From Nosema muscidifuracis (Eukaryota; Microsporidia; Nosematidae): DNA of 64,000 nucleotides. Location of the stretch: positions 310,001 to 374,000 of the forward strand of contig JAIOKI010000022.1 in NCBI GenBank assembly GCA_028335825.1, given 5' to 3'. Of this stretch, positions 9,301 to 17,919 are shown one piece after another. Position numbers and translations under genes: made by a program. The notes under the pieces were generated by a model. That model had not been told where the DNA came from, ran no database searches, and saw only the letters and a list, made by a program, of their open reading frames with translations. Position 1 is the first letter of the stretch, and each line of letters opens with the position of its first letter.

Positions 9301-9975
9301 ATGGAATATGAGAATTCTTTAGGAATATTTAGTCCTGATGGTAGACTCATTCAAGTTGAATATGCTCAACAAGCTAGTGAACAAGGATCACTAGTTGTTT
9401 TTAGTAGTGATATAGAAAAAATATGTATAAGTATTGAAATAAAAACTCATAATAAAATGCTAATTGATCATAACAAGTTACAATTAGTAGACAGAGATTT
9501 AAATATATGGTACACCTTCTCAGGTATAAAACCTGATTCTTATAAAGTACTAAGTCAGGCTAGAATAATATGTAGAAATTATAAGATACAAACTGGAACT
9601 AATATTTCATTTGAAGAACTAGCTTATGAACTAAGTGTTTATAAACAGAAATATACTCTTAATTCTTCAATGAGACCTTTTGGTATAAGAAGTATTCTAC
9701 TTCATGTAGATGAACATCCTAAAGTTTTTATAGTAGAACCTGATGGTAACTTCTCTGAATATAAATGCGGGGCTGTGGGGCAGAAGAGTGTAAGTGTTTG
9801 TGAGTATCTTGAAAATTGTGATAATGATGATGTAGTTTTTAGAAGTATAAGTGGATTGGGTACAGTTGTACAGAGTGATAAGAATAAAGTTATGTCTTAT
9901 GTTATAGATAAACATGAATGTAAAGAAGTAGATGAGAATACAGTGAGTCAGATTATTAAAAGTGTATCTGTTTGA
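9301..9975 (+). CDS. 20S proteasome alpha-type subunit
   Basis: A structural subunit of the outer ring of the 20S core. The alpha signature is at the very N-terminus: YENSLGIFSPDGRLIQVEYA (residues 3-22), which also fixes the start. RPFGIRSILL (residues about 128-137) and EPDGNFSEYKCGAVG (about 151-165) are typical of the alpha fold. There is no N-terminal catalytic threonine, as expected for an alpha subunit. 224 residues is slightly short (usual 230-260), from trimming at the C-terminus. The IFSPDGR...QVEYA and RPFG...EPDG pattern fits alpha-4 (Pre6/PSMA7) best in my judgement, but the exact subunit is not secure. Confidence 0.95.
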   Translation: MEYENSLGIFSPDGRLIQVEYAQQASEQGSLVVFSSDIEKICISIEIKTHNKMLIDHNKLQLVDRDLNIWYTFSGIKPDSYKVLSQARIICRNYKIQTGTNISFEELAYELSVYKQKYTLNSSMRPFGIRSILLHVDEHPKVFIVEPDGNFSEYKCGAVGQKSVSVCEYLENCDNDDVVFRSISGLGTVVQSDKNKVMSYVIDKHECKEVDENTVSQIIKSVSV

Positions 9976-10140
9976 ATATTTAAATTTCTTTTTAATTAAT
10001 ATTTTTAAATTCTATTGTTAATTAATATTTTTAAGTTTTTTTAATTAATATTTTAAATTCTGTTGGTAATTAATATATTTAAGTTTTTTTAACTAATATT
10101 TTAATTCTATTGTTAATTAATATTTAAAATTTAATTTAAT
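9976..10140. repeat. degenerate repeat, about 45-50-bp unit
   Basis: Three copies of ATTGTTAATTAATATTTTTA followed by AGTTTTTTTAATTAATATTT and AATTCT. It is pure A+T sequence downstream of the proteasome gene. Confidence 0.6.
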
Positions 10141-10143
10141 TTT

Positions 10144-10359
10144 TTAATTAAAAGATGGGTAGAAAATATTTGAAAGAATATTATTCTTTAGAGAAACATC
10201 TACATCAATTGTATTTTTTCTACCATTATAAAAAGAGTTTTTTATAGATGTTAATATTGAATCGATTAAAGGTGAAATAATATAGAATGACTCATATATT
10301 TTAAAAGAAGGTATGTGGAAAATGTATTTTAATAAATTTATTTCTAATATAATTAAATA
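10144..10359 (-). pseudogene. 71-codon open frame without any ATG, gene remnant or unusual small gene
   Basis: On the minus strand 71 codons stay open and end in TAA. The translation looks protein-like (for example PSFKIYESFYIISPLIDS, then NGRKNTIDVDVSLKNNIL) but contains no methionine, and the codon before the frame opens is TAA. It sits between the proteasome gene and the divergent start at 10438. It may be the C-terminal remnant of a lost gene, an exon whose 5' part I cannot see, or chance. I recognise no family. Confidence 0.35.
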
Positions 10360-10437
10360 TTATTTTTTTAATTTATATCTTATGTTACGAAACATGTTTC
10401 ATATTAAAACATAAGAATATCCACAATAATCAAACAA

Positions 10438-11967
10438 ATGTTATTCAAGAAAATCTTACGTAAACGAATGATACTGAATCTACTCTTATACATACCTTAC
10501 ACTCTGGCTAATGTGTACGATACAGCTAAAGTTATTATAACAACACCAAGTAACCGTAAATTATCTACTAAAGGAGCCCTGGTTACTGAAAATGAAAAAG
10601 ATAACGAGTTATATGAATTCTTTTATATAGGCGATGGTGAACATGAAACATCAAATTTTGGGTTGGCATCACTTACAGGGAAACTTATGGGAATTGATAA
10701 TGGAAAATTTGGAATTATAACTAATAACGAAAATGAAGAATTGTTGAGAGATTATTTGTATTGTAAGGCTCCTGAAAATAAAGAAGATTCGAAATGTAAT
10801 AAGAAGAAATCTAAAGGTAAAGATAAATCTAAGGATAAAGATAAATCTAAAGAGAAAGATAAATCTAAAGATAAAGAGAAATCTAAAGATAAAGAGAAAT
10901 CTAAAGAAGAAACTGATGATACTGAATATGAAGAGGATAAAGAAAAGGATGATAAAGGAAAAGATGATAAAGGAAAAGATGATAAAGGAAAGGATGATAA
11001 AGGAAAGGATGATAAAGGAAAGGATGATAAAAAAGATAACAAAAAAAGTGATAGTCTTGATAAAATACCAAAAGATAAACTTCTTCTACTAACTCCACGT
11101 ATAAATGATGCTGATGGTATAGCAATATCTATATCAGGAACTAATGATTGTTTAGAACATCAAGGTAATTTAGTAACGATAAGTGAATGTCCTGCCTTGG
11201 GATTAGGTGGTGAAAGTTTTAGATGGATATTTAATCTAAAAGTTAATCAGAATACTAAGAAACAATATGCCAATGGGTTAGTAAATTCAGAGGTTTATGA
11301 TAAGTTAGCTAGTCATCCTAAGAAAACTAAAAAGAAGAAAGAAAAAAAGAGACAACCTGAAACTAAGAAAACTTTACTAGTCCAGCAACAGATTCCTCTT
11401 AAAAATGATCAAATACCTATACAGCCAACGCTAATGGTGCAACAAGAACAGCCTAAAGTTATGATACAAGAACAGCCTCAAGTTATGATACAAGAACAAC
11501 CTAAAGTTGTAAATCAACCTCAGACAGAGATAAGAGTTAAAAATACTAAAAAAAGGAATACTGAAGTAACGAATGAATATTCAGAAGAAGAAGATTCATC
11601 TGATAAAGAGGATTCTAAAGAAAAGAACGAAGATTCAGAAGAAGAAGTTAAGATCGTACGCACGAAACGATCTAAGAGATCTAAAAAAAAACAAAAAGAT
11701 AACGAACAGAAGATTCTTATAAATAATCCAAACCAAAATAACCCTTATCAAAATAATCAGTATAATCCACAGAGTGTTACACTTGAGAATAATCAAAATC
11801 CTCCTGTCAATTTAGTATTTCAACAACCTCCTCCTCCTCCTCAGCCCCAAAGTCAAAATCCATTGACTGGGAGTAGTCTTTTAGGAGGATTAGCATCACT
11901 TACTCCAGCAGGGATGGGAGCCAATTTATTATCAAGGTCAGTAAATAATCTTCCAAGTCCGATTTAA
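10438..11967 (+). CDS. secreted ricin-B-lectin-like protein with lysine-rich and Q/P-rich regions
   Basis: 509 residues. Residues about 1-25 form a signal peptide with a basic start (MLFKKILRKR) and a hydrophobic core. The first half carries a beta-trefoil-like stretch split by a charged insertion: NRKLSTKGALVT near 36, then a KDKSKDKE and DDKGK repeat block (about 122-202), then CLEHQGNLVTISEC near residue 235 followed by SFRWIFNLK. This C-L-x(8-10)-L/I-x-x-C...F-x-F pattern is shared by all seven lectin-like genes of the cluster. The C-terminal half is low complexity: basic-acidic patches, then Asn/Gln/Pro-rich with six prolines in a row. Wall, polar tube or export are possible locations. 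No C-run precedes the ATG; ACAA abuts it. Confidence 0.85.
   Translation: MLFKKILRKRMILNLLLYIPYTLANVYDTAKVIITTPSNRKLSTKGALVTENEKDNELYEFFYIGDGEHETSNFGLASLTGKLMGIDNGKFGIITNNENEELLRDYLYCKAPENKEDSKCNKKKSKGKDKSKDKDKSKEKDKSKDKEKSKDKEKSKEETDDTEYEEDKEKDDKGKDDKGKDDKGKDDKGKDDKGKDDKKDNKKSDSLDKIPKDKLLLLTPRINDADGIAISISGTNDCLEHQGNLVTISECPALGLGGESFRWIFNLKVNQNTKKQYANGLVNSEVYDKLASHPKKTKKKKEKKRQPETKKTLLVQQQIPLKNDQIPIQPTLMVQQEQPKVMIQEQPQVMIQEQPKVVNQPQTEIRVKNTKKRNTEVTNEYSEEEDSSDKEDSKEKNEDSEEEVKIVRTKRSKRSKKKQKDNEQKILINNPNQNNPYQNNQYNPQSVTLENNQNPPVNLVFQQPPPPPQPQSQNPLTGSSLLGGLASLTPAGMGANLLSRSVNNLPSPI
10800..11040 (+). repeat. coding minisatellite (KDKSK and DDKGK units)
   Basis: Six or more 12-18-bp units of AAAGATAAATCT type, then five 15-bp units GATGATAAAGGAAAG. 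It encodes a highly charged Lys/Asp spacer inserted within the lectin-like part of the protein. The antisense frames here are also open, as expected for such a repeat. Confidence 0.85.
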
Positions 11968-12294
11968 TATCGTAAACATCGATTAAAAAATTATCTTGCA
12001 AATATTTATAGTATTTTATCAATAAAATTCATTCTAAAAAGTTAATATGTAAGTTATTAAAAAAAAGTCATTGATTGTATTAAAAATATTTACATATTAT
12101 TTTATTGAATATCAAACTTTTTATACATATATTCTATATGTATCTTATATTAAACTAAATATTATATCTTACATAAAATTTATAAATTGGGTCTTATTAA
12201 AAATAAATTAAATAACCAATAAAATATATTAAATTTTAAATCAGAAACAATTCTAAAACAAAACAAATAATAAGAAATTCCACAAACTTTTACA
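11968..12294. other. A+T-rich spacer and upstream region of the next lectin-like gene
   Basis: No open frame of note. The last 25 bases contain TTCCACAAA 16-19 bases before the ATG; the gene at 10438 has a similar ATCCACAAT about 20 bases before its ATG, so the two may share a control element. Confidence 0.5.
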
Positions 12295-13959
12295 ATGTTG
12301 ATCAAACTGATTCTCACTCTACAAATATATTGTACAATACATCGAATAAGAATAAAGAATCTACTTAATAACGAATACCTAAGACGAGGTAATGATAAAG
12401 TAGAACTTACCTCCCAGCCTCAATCACCTAAGACAGATTTTTTTGTTGATTTGTCAAGAAAAAAAGGTAATAGAAAACAGGCAGTTTTGTATGAAAGAGT
12501 TCGTAACAAGAATCCAAGGTATTTGGTATACAAGAAGGATGCTAATGAACTTGGGTACCAGGATAATCCATATAAATTTACTTTTATATACCAGAAAAAT
12601 GTATTTAATATTAGTACAGGGAAAGATGAGTGCCTTCATGTTATGCCTAATAACCAAATACGGCTAATGAAATGTAATACTAAATCTATGAATCAGAAAT
12701 TTACTTTCAAGGTGTTAAATAAGAAGCAACATAAAAAGATATCTAATGAGAAGATGTCAATAAATGATAAAAATAAATCTAAGGAAAGAATGTTAATAGA
12801 TGTAGAAGGTAAAGATTATAAAAAGAAGGATAAAATGGTTCATGAAGATAATGTATTAATCAAATATTCTGATGATGAAAGTAGTATTTCTAGTACAAAT
12901 GATGATGCTACTGGAGATGGATCTTATAAAGTATCTGAGGAGGTATTAACTGATACTGAAGAAGAACCAGCCATTCTCAAAACCGATCATGTATCTAAAG
13001 TATTACATTCTACTCTTTATACTACAGTGATAGTAAATTCTACTAGTACAGTGTATTCTACTGTCTATCATACAGAGACATCTTCAATAATAGGAAAAAA
13101 GACAGATCTAGTGACAATAGATCCATCATATATATCAGAAATTAAACCAGTAAGACAAATAAGACCAAAGACTGATGAAGAACTGAATCCTGTAGCAAAT
13201 GTTAATACTAAGAAGTATAACAGAATAACGAATATGTTTAAGAAACCCTTCAGATGGAATAAAAAGAAAAAAGAAGAAATAAAAATTCCTGATGATTCTA
13301 CAGAGACTGAACATTTATGTGATAATCTAAATTTAGAAGAATGCAGAAAATTATCGGAGAATGATTTAGAAATGCCAATGAGAAGAAAAGACAGGAAAAT
13401 GATGAATAAATCTAATGATATAAAAGCTAATACTCTACATAGGAGATATGATAAGGATGATACCAAAATCAAAAAAAATGAAAGGAGGGTTAAACTAAGA
13501 AATGATATCATGCAAAAATATTTCGAAGAACCTAAAATTTCAGATTTTATTGATGATATACCAGACATGGATTTAAAGAATTTTTTAGGTACAGAAAAGT
13601 CTAAAGAGAATATTTTAAAGAAAGATAATAATATAAATAGGACGGATAATAATATAAATAGGACGGATAATAATATAAATAAGACGGATAATAATATAAA
13701 TAAGACGGATAATAATCAAGAAAATTTAAAACGTTTTTCTACTCCTGTCGAAAAAAATGAACTGTACAAATTCAAGCAAAAGACTCTTAATCAATCTCAG
13801 CCTATTAAAAAGGAAATAAAAAATAATAAAGAAGTTTATAAAGGTAGATCTGAATCTGGTGGACTTCTTTCTTATGTAGGATTTAATGGACCAATTGAGA
13901 ATGAATTTGCTGAATCTAGTGATGATGATATAATGGGTGGAATACATTTGGATTTCTAA
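12295..13959 (+). CDS. large secreted ricin-B-lectin-like protein
   Basis: 554 residues. The signal peptide is MLIKLILTLQIYCTIH, then residues about 20-130 form a lectin-like domain: NLLNNEYLRRG, FTFIYQKNVFNISTGKDECL, LHVMPNNQIRLMKCN and QKFTFKV keep the C-L-x-L-x-x-C...Q-x-F-x-F rhythm. Residues about 235-265 are Ser/Thr/Val/Tyr-rich (STSTVYSTVYHTET), unlike the neighbours and suggestive of beta-aggregating or O-glycosylated sequence. The rest is basic, coiled or disordered, with NNINRTD repeats near residue 443-470. It lies in the same orientation as the gene at 10438, so an old tandem duplication is likely. No C-run precedes the ATG. Confidence 0.85.
   Translation: MLIKLILTLQIYCTIHRIRIKNLLNNEYLRRGNDKVELTSQPQSPKTDFFVDLSRKKGNRKQAVLYERVRNKNPRYLVYKKDANELGYQDNPYKFTFIYQKNVFNISTGKDECLHVMPNNQIRLMKCNTKSMNQKFTFKVLNKKQHKKISNEKMSINDKNKSKERMLIDVEGKDYKKKDKMVHEDNVLIKYSDDESSISSTNDDATGDGSYKVSEEVLTDTEEEPAILKTDHVSKVLHSTLYTTVIVNSTSTVYSTVYHTETSSIIGKKTDLVTIDPSYISEIKPVRQIRPKTDEELNPVANVNTKKYNRITNMFKKPFRWNKKKKEEIKIPDDSTETEHLCDNLNLEECRKLSENDLEMPMRRKDRKMMNKSNDIKANTLHRRYDKDDTKIKKNERRVKLRNDIMQKYFEEPKISDFIDDIPDMDLKNFLGTEKSKENILKKDNNINRTDNNINRTDNNINKTDNNINKTDNNQENLKRFSTPVEKNELYKFKQKTLNQSQPIKKEIKNNKEVYKGRSESGGLLSYVGFNGPIENEFAESSDDDIMGGIHLDF
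13623..13716 (+). repeat. coding tandem repeat, 21-bp unit, four copies
   Basis: GATAATAATATAAATAGGAC and its AAGAC variant repeat four times in frame, encoding NNINRTD/NNINKTD. Confidence 0.9.
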
Positions 13960-14084
13960 AAATATTTGTGATTAAATTTTAATTTAATAAAGAAAAATTT
14001 GTAAACATGATAACCTTTTAATATATTTAGTTAACAATGATAATTTTCAGTTATTTATCTTGTATTAAAAAGCTTTATTAAATT

Positions 14085-14195
14085 CTTTAATTTCGAGGTA
14101 CTATACCTGACTATGATACTCAACCTATTTTCTGCTATATTGCTCTTGGATTTACATCTCCTACAGTTAAGTATTTCTTTTATTTTTAATTAAGA
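14085..14195. other. short higher-GC island in the 13960-14486 spacer
   Basis: Between two lectin-like genes, about 75 bases (14092-14166) have clearly more G+C than the flanks. One plus frame reads RGTIPDYDTQPIFCYIALG and continues to TSPTVK before a stop; another holds a 26-codon frame starting MILNLFSAILLLDLHLL. Either could be a gene scrap. It is not a tRNA as far as I can fold it. The rest of the spacer is A+T-rich and shows nothing. Confidence 0.3.
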
Positions 14196-14486
14196 ATAAA
14201 ATAAAATTCTTAATAATCTTTTTTGAGATCTTTATTAATATTTAATTTTTGTAATTAGAAATAGATTCTTAGTTTAATACAACATTTTTATTGTTTAAAT
14301 CTTATATGTTATCATCTTAACTTAATAATATAATAATTTTTTCAATATAATAAATTAACATAATGATAACCTTTTAAAAATAAATATTATAAATGATAAA
14401 CTTTTTTGTTATGGGATGACTCACTTTTTACTATAAATATAAAAATTAAATTAAAATAGTCAACAAATTATAAAAAATTTTATATT

Positions 14487-15143
14487 TTATTCCTCACTTT
14501 CTCTTTTTTTATTATAAGTTACTGAAATCTTTAATTTCTTATATAAACTCGTATAAGCTTCTTTTATATCTTCCTTGTTAGCTTTCTGTGCTGTTCTCTT
14601 CTTTAAGAATTTTTCAATAGCTATTCTAGGGATAAATACAAATTCTTGTAATTGACTTGTAGTACATTCTTTAAATATCAATGGATAATAAGAATCTCCA
14701 TCTTTAGATACTTCATCCTCTACTGTAAGACATTTATCATCAGATATAATTTTATAAATTTTTTCCTCCTCAATATTATCCAAGAATTCTAAAGTCAAAT
14801 TAGGTTCAGCTGGTTTTTTTCTCATTACGAAATATGGATGAGCATTTATAGTACGAGAATTCATATTAGCTACAGAAGATAACCAGAACTTATTTTCAAA
14901 ATTAAATCTAATCATAAAAAGCTGTGAATCAAGGTTATCGGATCTAATAGATGTTAGTCTCAAAGGAAGAGTTCTTTCTTCTGATGTACTGTTAAAAAGA
15001 GTAAGAGGTAAATCAGGAAGAGTTCTATTTACCATTGTGAAAGAATCATCGTACATATCTATTAAAGACTGAGATGAGAATAGTAGATTGAAAAGAATCA
15101 TATTAATTGTTTGATATTTTGTTAAAATAAAAATATGTTTCAT
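14487..15143 (-). CDS. secreted ricin-B-lectin-like protein
   Basis: 218 residues. The ATG at 15143 gives MKHIFILTKYQTI before a second Met; starting at that inner Met (MILFNLLFSSQSLID) gives a cleaner signal peptide, so the true start may be 42 bases inside. The lectin-like core covers residues about 60-185: FENKFWLSSVANMNSRTINA, then KIYKIISDDKCLTVEDE, PLIFKECTTSQLQEFVFIP. The C-L-x(n)-I-F-K-E-C...Q-x-F-V-F pattern is that of the cluster. The C-terminus is lysine-rich (KKRTAQKANKEDIKEAY). Convergent with the gene at 12295 and head-out towards RPL43. No C-run is seen. Confidence 0.85.
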   Translation of the reverse strand: MKHIFILTKYQTINMILFNLLFSSQSLIDMYDDSFTMVNRTLPDLPLTLFNSTSEERTLPLRLTSIRSDNLDSQLFMIRFNFENKFWLSSVANMNSRTINAHPYFVMRKKPAEPNLTLEFLDNIEEEKIYKIISDDKCLTVEDEVSKDGDSYYPLIFKECTTSQLQEFVFIPRIAIEKFLKKRTAQKANKEDIKEAYTSLYKKLKISVTYNKKRESEE

Positions 15144-15284
15144 TTAAAAACAAAGTTTCATAAATTAAAAATATCAGATAAATCTACTGTACAAATAAAT
15201 TATTCGTATTAAAATTTCAAGACTCAGATAGAAAGTAAAAATTCCAAAACAACAAAAAATAAATAAAAGATATTTCAGAATAAT

Positions 15285-15554
15285 TTAATTAGCTTTCTCC
15301 TGTTTCAGCATATTATTAAAAGATGTTCCTGCTGGTGTTACATAAGCATAAGCACCACCTGCAAATTTAACATTACATGATCTACAGTTCCAAATTCCTA
15401 CTACATCTCTTTTAACTGATGTTTTACCACATGCTTTACATTCATATGTCTTTTTCTGTGTTTCTAATACTTTCTTCATTCTTTTACGTAAAGTTGAACC
15501 ATATCTAGCACCAAATCTACCAGAGATACCGACTTTTTTAGTTCCTTTGGACAT
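15285..15554 (-). CDS. RPL43: 60S ribosomal protein eL43 (L43/L37Ae)
   Basis: A large-subunit ribosomal protein with a C4 zinc finger: Cys39, Cys42, Cys57 and Cys60 in YECKACGK...GIWNCRSC, with the family's [16 protein letters not shown]-terminus and FAGGAYAY after the finger. 89 residues is the usual size. The start is fixed by family alignment and by the five-base C-run just upstream. It is a housekeeping gene inside a cluster of secreted lectin-like genes, and it uses a different promoter type from them. I see no intron. Confidence 0.97.
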   Translation of the reverse strand: MSKGTKKVGISGRFGARYGSTLRKRMKKVLETQKKTYECKACGKTSVKRDVVGIWNCRSCNVKFAGGAYAYVTPAGTSFNNMLKQEKAN

Positions 15555-15556
15555 AA

Positions 15557-15561
15557 GGGGG
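15557..15561 (-). promoter_or_regulatory. CCCCC motif of RPL43
   Basis: The minus strand reads TTTACCCCCTT and then ATG. It is the longest C-run of the series, on the most highly expressed type of gene. Confidence 0.75.
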
Positions 15562-15582
15562 TAAAAAAAAATTTAATTTTTA

Positions 15583-15720
15583 AAAATATCATTTTAGTAA
15601 AGAGATGTAACTAAAATAAATTTATATCTATGGAAATAATCTAATATTTAAAAAATATCATTTTAGTAAAGAGATGTAACTAAAATAAATTTATATCTAT
15701 GGAAATAATCTAATATATTA
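15583..15720. repeat. 69-bp tandem duplication upstream of RPL43
   Basis: Two adjacent copies of a 69-bp unit; the 55 or so bases starting TTTTAGTAAAGAGATGTAAC are the same in both (15592 and 15661). It lies 30-170 bases upstream of the RPL43 start, so it duplicates the upstream control region. The remaining spacer to 16449 is A+T-rich, and I see no gene in it. Confidence 0.9.
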
Positions 15721-16449
15721 ATTTTTAAAAATATTATTTTATGTACGTATTCTTATATAAAAATTAAATTCTTTCTATATAATTTCATATTTCTATCCAA
15801 GGGATTTTATAAAATAATTTTTATATTTTCTATGGATGTGTATTATTAAATAGAAATTTAAATATGATTTTGTATACTAATATGACTAGCTAACGTTACC
15901 TATTTTTAAATCTGCAGTTTTTGTTTTCTTAATCATTCTTAATATTTTGTAATTAGAATCTGAGAGGGGTATCTTTATTTTAAGATCGTAACATTAGATT
16001 GATAAACATTTTAGTACTCATAAGAAAACAAATAAATTTCTTTTAAATTTAAAAAATAATCACAATTTTTCTCTTCGATATAATTTCAAGCACAATATTT
16101 ATGAACCTTATAAACATAGGTTTTTAAAATAAAATATTATTTTTATATTTCTATAATAATTTCTTATTAATATTGAATAAGTCAAGGTAAGACTTTTTAT
16201 ATAATAAAAATTAGTTTTGTAGTATTCTTATATATTATTAAAATCATCAGTTATGTCAAGTACTTATATTATTTTAAGTCTCTACTTTTTTTTAGGAATA
16301 AAAATATATATTTATTTTTACATACCTATTACAATATCACACATTTAAATTATGATCTTTCACTTTAAAATTTTTTAACAAACAATTATGTTTGATATTT
16401 GAAACGTTTTAATTTATAAAACAACTATAAAAACATAACTTTTCTAACA

Positions 16450-17052
16450 ATGATGATCATTTTAAGTTTAATAAATTCAATATTAGGAACAAGAGTACTA
16501 ATAGAACCCTTTGAAGATCCATCAAAGGCTCTCTCATTTACCAAACTAAATAGTGGAAATGCTTTATTTGATTTTCAAAGTATACGAAGAAAGGAAATGT
16601 CAGGAATATACTGTATGACACCTATAATAGTCCCTGTATCCCTTGTAGACTATAGATTCTATTTCTGTGGAGAACTAATGTGTTATAAAGATATGACCTT
16701 AGCTGTATGTGATAAACCAGATGACAATGCATCATTTTATATAAAGAAGATTGAGAATCATTATACAATAGGAAAAGATGGTAAGTGTCTTCATGTATAT
16801 AAAGGAAACCTTTTCTTGAAAAAGTGCGACAAGCTTGCAACCGAGCAGCTTTTTGCTATTGAGCCTGTACAAGTACCCCTAAATGATAATATAGATATTG
16901 AATATGAGAAACGAGCTCTCTCTGGAGGAGTAAAAGCTATTAATTTTGATAATGCTATGAGAGAATTCTCTAAGATTCGGCATAGTGAATTTGTAGATGA
17001 TCTTTTGATGAATAAAAGACCAGCTACTATAGATTTTAAAAATCAAAATTAA
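16450..17052 (+). CDS. secreted ricin-B-lectin-like protein
   Basis: 200 residues. The signal peptide is MMIILSLINSILG. The lectin-like core runs to about residue 145: SGIYCMTPIIVPVSLVDYRF, a CGELMCYKDMTLAVCDKPDD segment, then YTIGKDGKCLHVYKGNLFLK with a following KCD and EQLFAIEP. It shows the cluster pattern in its clearest form (K-C-L-H-V-x(5)-L-F-L-K-K-C...E-Q-L-F-A-I), with an extra Cys pair (CGELMCY...VC) that may form a disulphide. The tail is polar. ATG is doubled at 16450-16455; the first is chosen. ACA abuts the ATG and there is no C-run. Confidence 0.87.
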   Translation: MMIILSLINSILGTRVLIEPFEDPSKALSFTKLNSGNALFDFQSIRRKEMSGIYCMTPIIVPVSLVDYRFYFCGELMCYKDMTLAVCDKPDDNASFYIKKIENHYTIGKDGKCLHVYKGNLFLKKCDKLATEQLFAIEPVQVPLNDNIDIEYEKRALSGGVKAINFDNAMREFSKIRHSEFVDDLLMNKRPATIDFKNQN

Positions 17053-17147
17053 TTAAAGATTATTTAATTTTAAAATGAAGCTTTTTTCTTAGATTTAGTA
17101 GCTTTATTATTTTAAAAATCTTAGTTGTTAAAAAAGTAAATTGCTTT

Positions 17148-17771
17148 TTATTTTAATAATATATTTTCTAATCCATCTTCAATCTCTAAATCTTTCTGAT
17201 CTAAAGTAAGCTTCTTATGATCGTCCAAATTAATTTTTTTTTTTGGAACATACGCAACAGTTTTTCTTTTATTATCTAAAAAATTAAATTCATTTTTAAC
17301 TTTATCTTTGTCATTCTTATCTATATCTTTGTCATATTTATCTATATCTTTGTCATTCTTATATATATCATTGTCACTTTCCTCCTCATCTTCTTTATAT
17401 TTCAAATCTTCTTTATCTTCTACTTGATCTAGTTTTGTAATACTAAAACTCTGTTTTACAATACAAAATTCATCTTCAGTACAACAATCTTCTAAACTGA
17501 ACCCTTTTTTAGAATAAGTAAGACACTTCTTATTATTAATAATATTAGTACCAAAAATACATTCTTTTAATATAAAAAAAGGAGGATTCCTCTTTATATT
17601 CTCAATTTTTTGGTTATGATTGTATACAATTTTATTTGAATCTTTCATTTCTATTGTTCCTATTGTTTCATTATCTTTACCGAGTTTCTTTTTGTTGATA
17701 GATAGACTTAGTCCAACATTGTATTTAATTCCTAAGCATGTTATTATGAACAAGATGATTATATTGGTCAT
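17148..17771 (-). CDS. secreted protein with a shortened ricin-B-like motif and charged tail
   Basis: 207 residues. The signal peptide is MTNIIILFIITCLGIKYNVG. Near residues 75-110 it carries NNKKCLTYSKKGFSLEDCC, followed by DEFCIVKQSFSI, a reduced form of the cluster's C-L...L-x-x-C...F-x-I pattern with extra cysteines. The rest of a trefoil is not evident. Residues about 118-165 are Asp/Lys-rich with the repeat DKDIDKYDKDIDKNDK. It is convergent with 16450. Membership of the lectin-like group is inferred from the motif, signal peptide and position. Confidence 0.75.
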   Translation of the reverse strand: MTNIIILFIITCLGIKYNVGLSLSINKKKLGKDNETIGTIEMKDSNKIVYNHNQKIENIKRNPPFFILKECIFGTNIINNKKCLTYSKKGFSLEDCCTEDEFCIVKQSFSITKLDQVEDKEDLKYKEDEEESDNDIYKNDKDIDKYDKDIDKNDKDKVKNEFNFLDNKRKTVAYVPKKKINLDDHKKLTLDQKDLEIEDGLENILLK

Positions 17772-17919
17772 TTATATTTTTATTATATTTTTAATTAAAT
17801 TAATACTAAAACAAAGTAAACAAACAAATAACATTATAAAATAATAAAAAAATATTTCAAATAATCCTTTAACATTAGATTTATTAAGATTTCTAATTAT
17901 GCACAATTTATAAATTTAG

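Noticed and set aside
10752-11125. Two minus-strand open frames (96 and 74 codons)
   Set aside because: Antisense of the KDKSK/DDKGK coding repeat; Ser/Leu/Phe or Tyr/His/Leu monotony is what such a repeat gives on the other strand.
13068-13568. 166-codon minus-strand frame
   Set aside because: It lies wholly within the lectin-like gene at 12295-13959, with the hydrophobic monotony typical of antisense to a Lys/Asp/Ile-rich protein.
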